Position numbers and translations under genes: made by a program
The notes under the pieces: generated by a model
The model's input: the letters and a program-made list of their open reading frames with translations, nothing else
Told to the model about the DNA's origin: nothing
The model's database searches: none
Assembly: GCF_000968195.1 (NCBI RefSeq)
Contig: NZ_FO704550.1
Span: 1,426,001 to 1,490,000 of the forward strand
Length of the DNA stretch: 64,000 bases
DNA from: Xenorhabdus doucetiae
GTDB lineage: Bacteria; Pseudomonadota; Gammaproteobacteria; Enterobacterales; Enterobacteriaceae
Direction: 5' to 3'
Shown: positions 62,567 to 64,000 of the stretch, in pieces
Position numbering within the stretch: position 1 is the first letter of the stretch
Layout of the letters: every line of letters starts with the position of its first letter

Positions 62567-64000
62567 ATGGCTCGCATTCCCGACGCAGAATTACAGCACC
62601 TGAAAACCGCCGTCTCCTTGGTGGCTATCCTTAAGCAGCAGGGGCGGCAGCTTTTTAAACGCGGCAGGGACATGACCGTGCTGTGCCCGTTCCATGAAGA
62701 GAAAACGCCCTCCATGGTGATTACCCCATCGAAAAATCTCTATCACTGCTTTGGCTGCGACGCGGGCGGGTCGGTGCTGGACTGGGTGATGAAAACCGAA
62801 AACTTGAGCCTGCGTCATGCCGTGGAACGGTTGCGTGCCGTGCTGGGTGTTAATCCCTCGGTCGAGCCGCTGGTGCAGCCTGCGGAACTGGCCGGGGAGG
62901 CGGTCGGGCAACAGGCGCTGCTGGCACGGGTGGTTGAGTTTTATCACCATACCCTGCTGAATGCGCCGGAAGCGCAGGATTATCTGGCGAAGCGGCGGCT
63001 CAACCATCCTGAATTAGTGGCGCAGTTCAAGCTGGGTTTTGCCAACCGCACGCTGGCTTACCGCCTGCCCCCGAAAAAAGTGAAAGCGGGCGAGGAGATC
63101 CGCCGCCGCTTACGGACATCAGGCATCATGCGTGAGTCGGGGCATGAGCATTTTGTCGGCTCGCTGGTTGTGCCGGTGATCGGCCCTGAGGGGCAGGTGC
63201 AGGAGATGTACGGGCGTAAAATCGGTGATCGGCTGCGTGGCGGCACGGTCGCGCATCTCTATCTGCCGGGCAAACAGGCCGGGGTCTGGAATGCCGCAGC
63301 GCTGAGTGCGTCCAAGACCCTGATCCTGTGTGAATCACTGATGGATGCGATGTCGTTCTGGGTGTCCGGTCATCGTAATGTCACCGCCGCCTATGGCGTG
63401 AACGGGGTGACGGATGATCACTGGCAGGCGTTCGAACAGCACGGCATTAAGCAAATCCTGATCGCGTTCGACAATGACCATGCCGGCAATGACGCTGCAG
63501 TGAAACTGGCGGCTGCGCTGGCCGCCAAAGGGATCGCCCCGTTGCGCGTGGTGTTCCCGCCGGACAGGGATGCGAACAGTTATCTGTGCCAGCTGGCCGA
63601 GCCGGAAACCGCCTTCTCGCTGTTGATTGAGGGCGCGGTGCCGATGCAGGCCGTGGCAGGCATGGAGATCGTTGAGCGGCAGACAGCGGAACTCGTCACC
63701 GCGCCAGAACCAGCGGCTTCTTTAGCGGCTGCCTCCCTGCCCAACGTAACGCCGGGCGTGGTCTGTGAATCCGGTGATCACGGTGAACTGCTGGTCTCCA
63801 TCGGCATATTACGCTGGTGCCTGCGGGGCTTAAGTGCAGCCAGGGCAGGGGCGGCAGCGATGAAACTCAATGCGCAGGTACTGGACACCCAAAGCGGGGT
63901 GCTGTTCGCCGACGGGGTTGACCTGATGAGCGCCCGCAGCCGCAACAGCTATGCCCGGCTGGCCGCGACCGAACTGGGGCTGGGAGAAGCGGAACTGCGC
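62567..64000 (+). CDS. CHC2 zinc-finger/Toprim DNA primase of a mobile element (3' end beyond window)
   Basis: 478 codons, open to the window end. N-terminal CHC2 zinc finger: C40, H43, C61, C64 (LCPFHEEKTPSM...YHCFGCDAGGS), as in DnaG. The Toprim domain has E256 (LILCESLMDAMSF) and D302/D304 (IAFDNDHAGNDA). A third part from about residue 360 (EIVERQTAEL onward) resembles the extended primases of ICEs and plasmids that carry a further C-terminal domain. AAAGGA is 7 bases before ATG 62567. It probably primes replication of the integrated element after excision. GC-rich, unlike the rhs tip and immunity region. Confidence 0.9.
   Translation, partial: MARIPDAELQHLKTAVSLVAILKQQGRQLFKRGRDMTVLCPFHEEKTPSMVITPSKNLYHCFGCDAGGSVLDWVMKTENLSLRHAVERLRAVLGVNPSVEPLVQPAELAGEAVGQQALLARVVEFYHHTLLNAPEAQDYLAKRRLNHPELVAQFKLGFANRTLAYRLPPKKVKAGEEIRRRLRTSGIMRESGHEHFVGSLVVPVIGPEGQVQEMYGRKIGDRLRGGTVAHLYLPGKQAGVWNAAALSASKTLILCESLMDAMSFWVSGHRNVTAAYGVNGVTDDHWQAFEQHGIKQILIAFDNDHAGNDAAVKLAAALAAKGIAPLRVVFPPDRDANSYLCQLAEPETAFSLLIEGAVPMQAVAGMEIVERQTAELVTAPEPAASLAAASLPNVTPGVVCESGDHGELLVSIGILRWCLRGLSAARAGAAAMKLNAQVLDTQSGVLFADGVDLMSARSRNSYARLAATELGLGEAELR

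Overview
The window is a piece of a gammaproteobacterial chromosome, most likely Xenorhabdus or a close relative (Photorhabdus, Morganellaceae). That is an inference from enterobacterial-type housekeeping proteins, typically at or near the length of their E. coli counterparts, mixed with T6SS/Rhs genes, ICE conjugation genes, SymE, IS30 and IS630 elements, and short palindromic intergenic repeats. No rRNA or tRNA gene was recognised.

Layout. (1) 0-12.4 kb is mostly core: the 3' part of dinG, a two-gene ABC exporter whose permease is broken by an IS30, two tandem genes for small exported four-cysteine proteins, a PhnA-domain gene, dps, rhtA, a GNAT acetyltransferase, a Gfo/Idh/MocA oxidoreductase, ybiT and moeA-moeB. 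(2) 12.4-28.2 kb is core: a YbfB-type MFS transporter, folE-yeiB, sanA, maeA, cdd, yohJK, metG, divergent apbC/mrp, udk-dcd and asmA. In E. coli most of these lie at 46-48 min, whereas the flanking genes lie at 17-19 min. (3) 28.2-35.8 kb is accessory: a phage tail-fibre relic, two abutting IS630-family elements, a candidate YopT-like (C58) cysteine-protease effector, a four-gene remnant of an ICE conjugation operon, a DUF5710 protein, and a gene cut by a second IS30. (4) 35.8-48 kb is core: ybhL, moaA-moaC-moaD-moaE (no moaB), ybhK, uvrB with an SOS promoter, and the biotin genes bioBFCD/bioA around a BirA operator. (5) 48.1-64 kb is accessory: an orphan beta-rich protein, an intact IS30, an internally deleted Hcp, a frameshifted tyrosine recombinase, decayed genes, a broken vgrG, a DUF1795 (Eag-type) chaperone, a 1552-residue PAAR-Rhs protein with a ParB-like C-terminal toxin and its candidate immunity gene, a SymE toxin, an XRE regulator with a self-overlapping promoter/operator, and a CHC2/Toprim primase running off the window end.

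How the genes work together. moeA/moeB and moaACDE build the molybdenum cofactor. bioBFCD and bioA make biotin under BirA. uvrB and dinG belong to DNA repair, and uvrB keeps its LexA box. The vgrG-chaperone-rhs-immunity cluster is a T6SS delivery and toxin module without the T6SS structural genes. The most novel candidates are the C58-like effector, the four-cysteine protein pair, the Rhs toxin/immunity pair and the 193-residue orphan protein.

Quality warning. Two segments (about 2745-2960 in the first IS30 copy and 55360-55545 in vgrG) differ from their expected sequence by clusters of small insertions and substitutions around homopolymers. They look more like poor base calls than evolution, so apparent frameshifts there should be treated with care.
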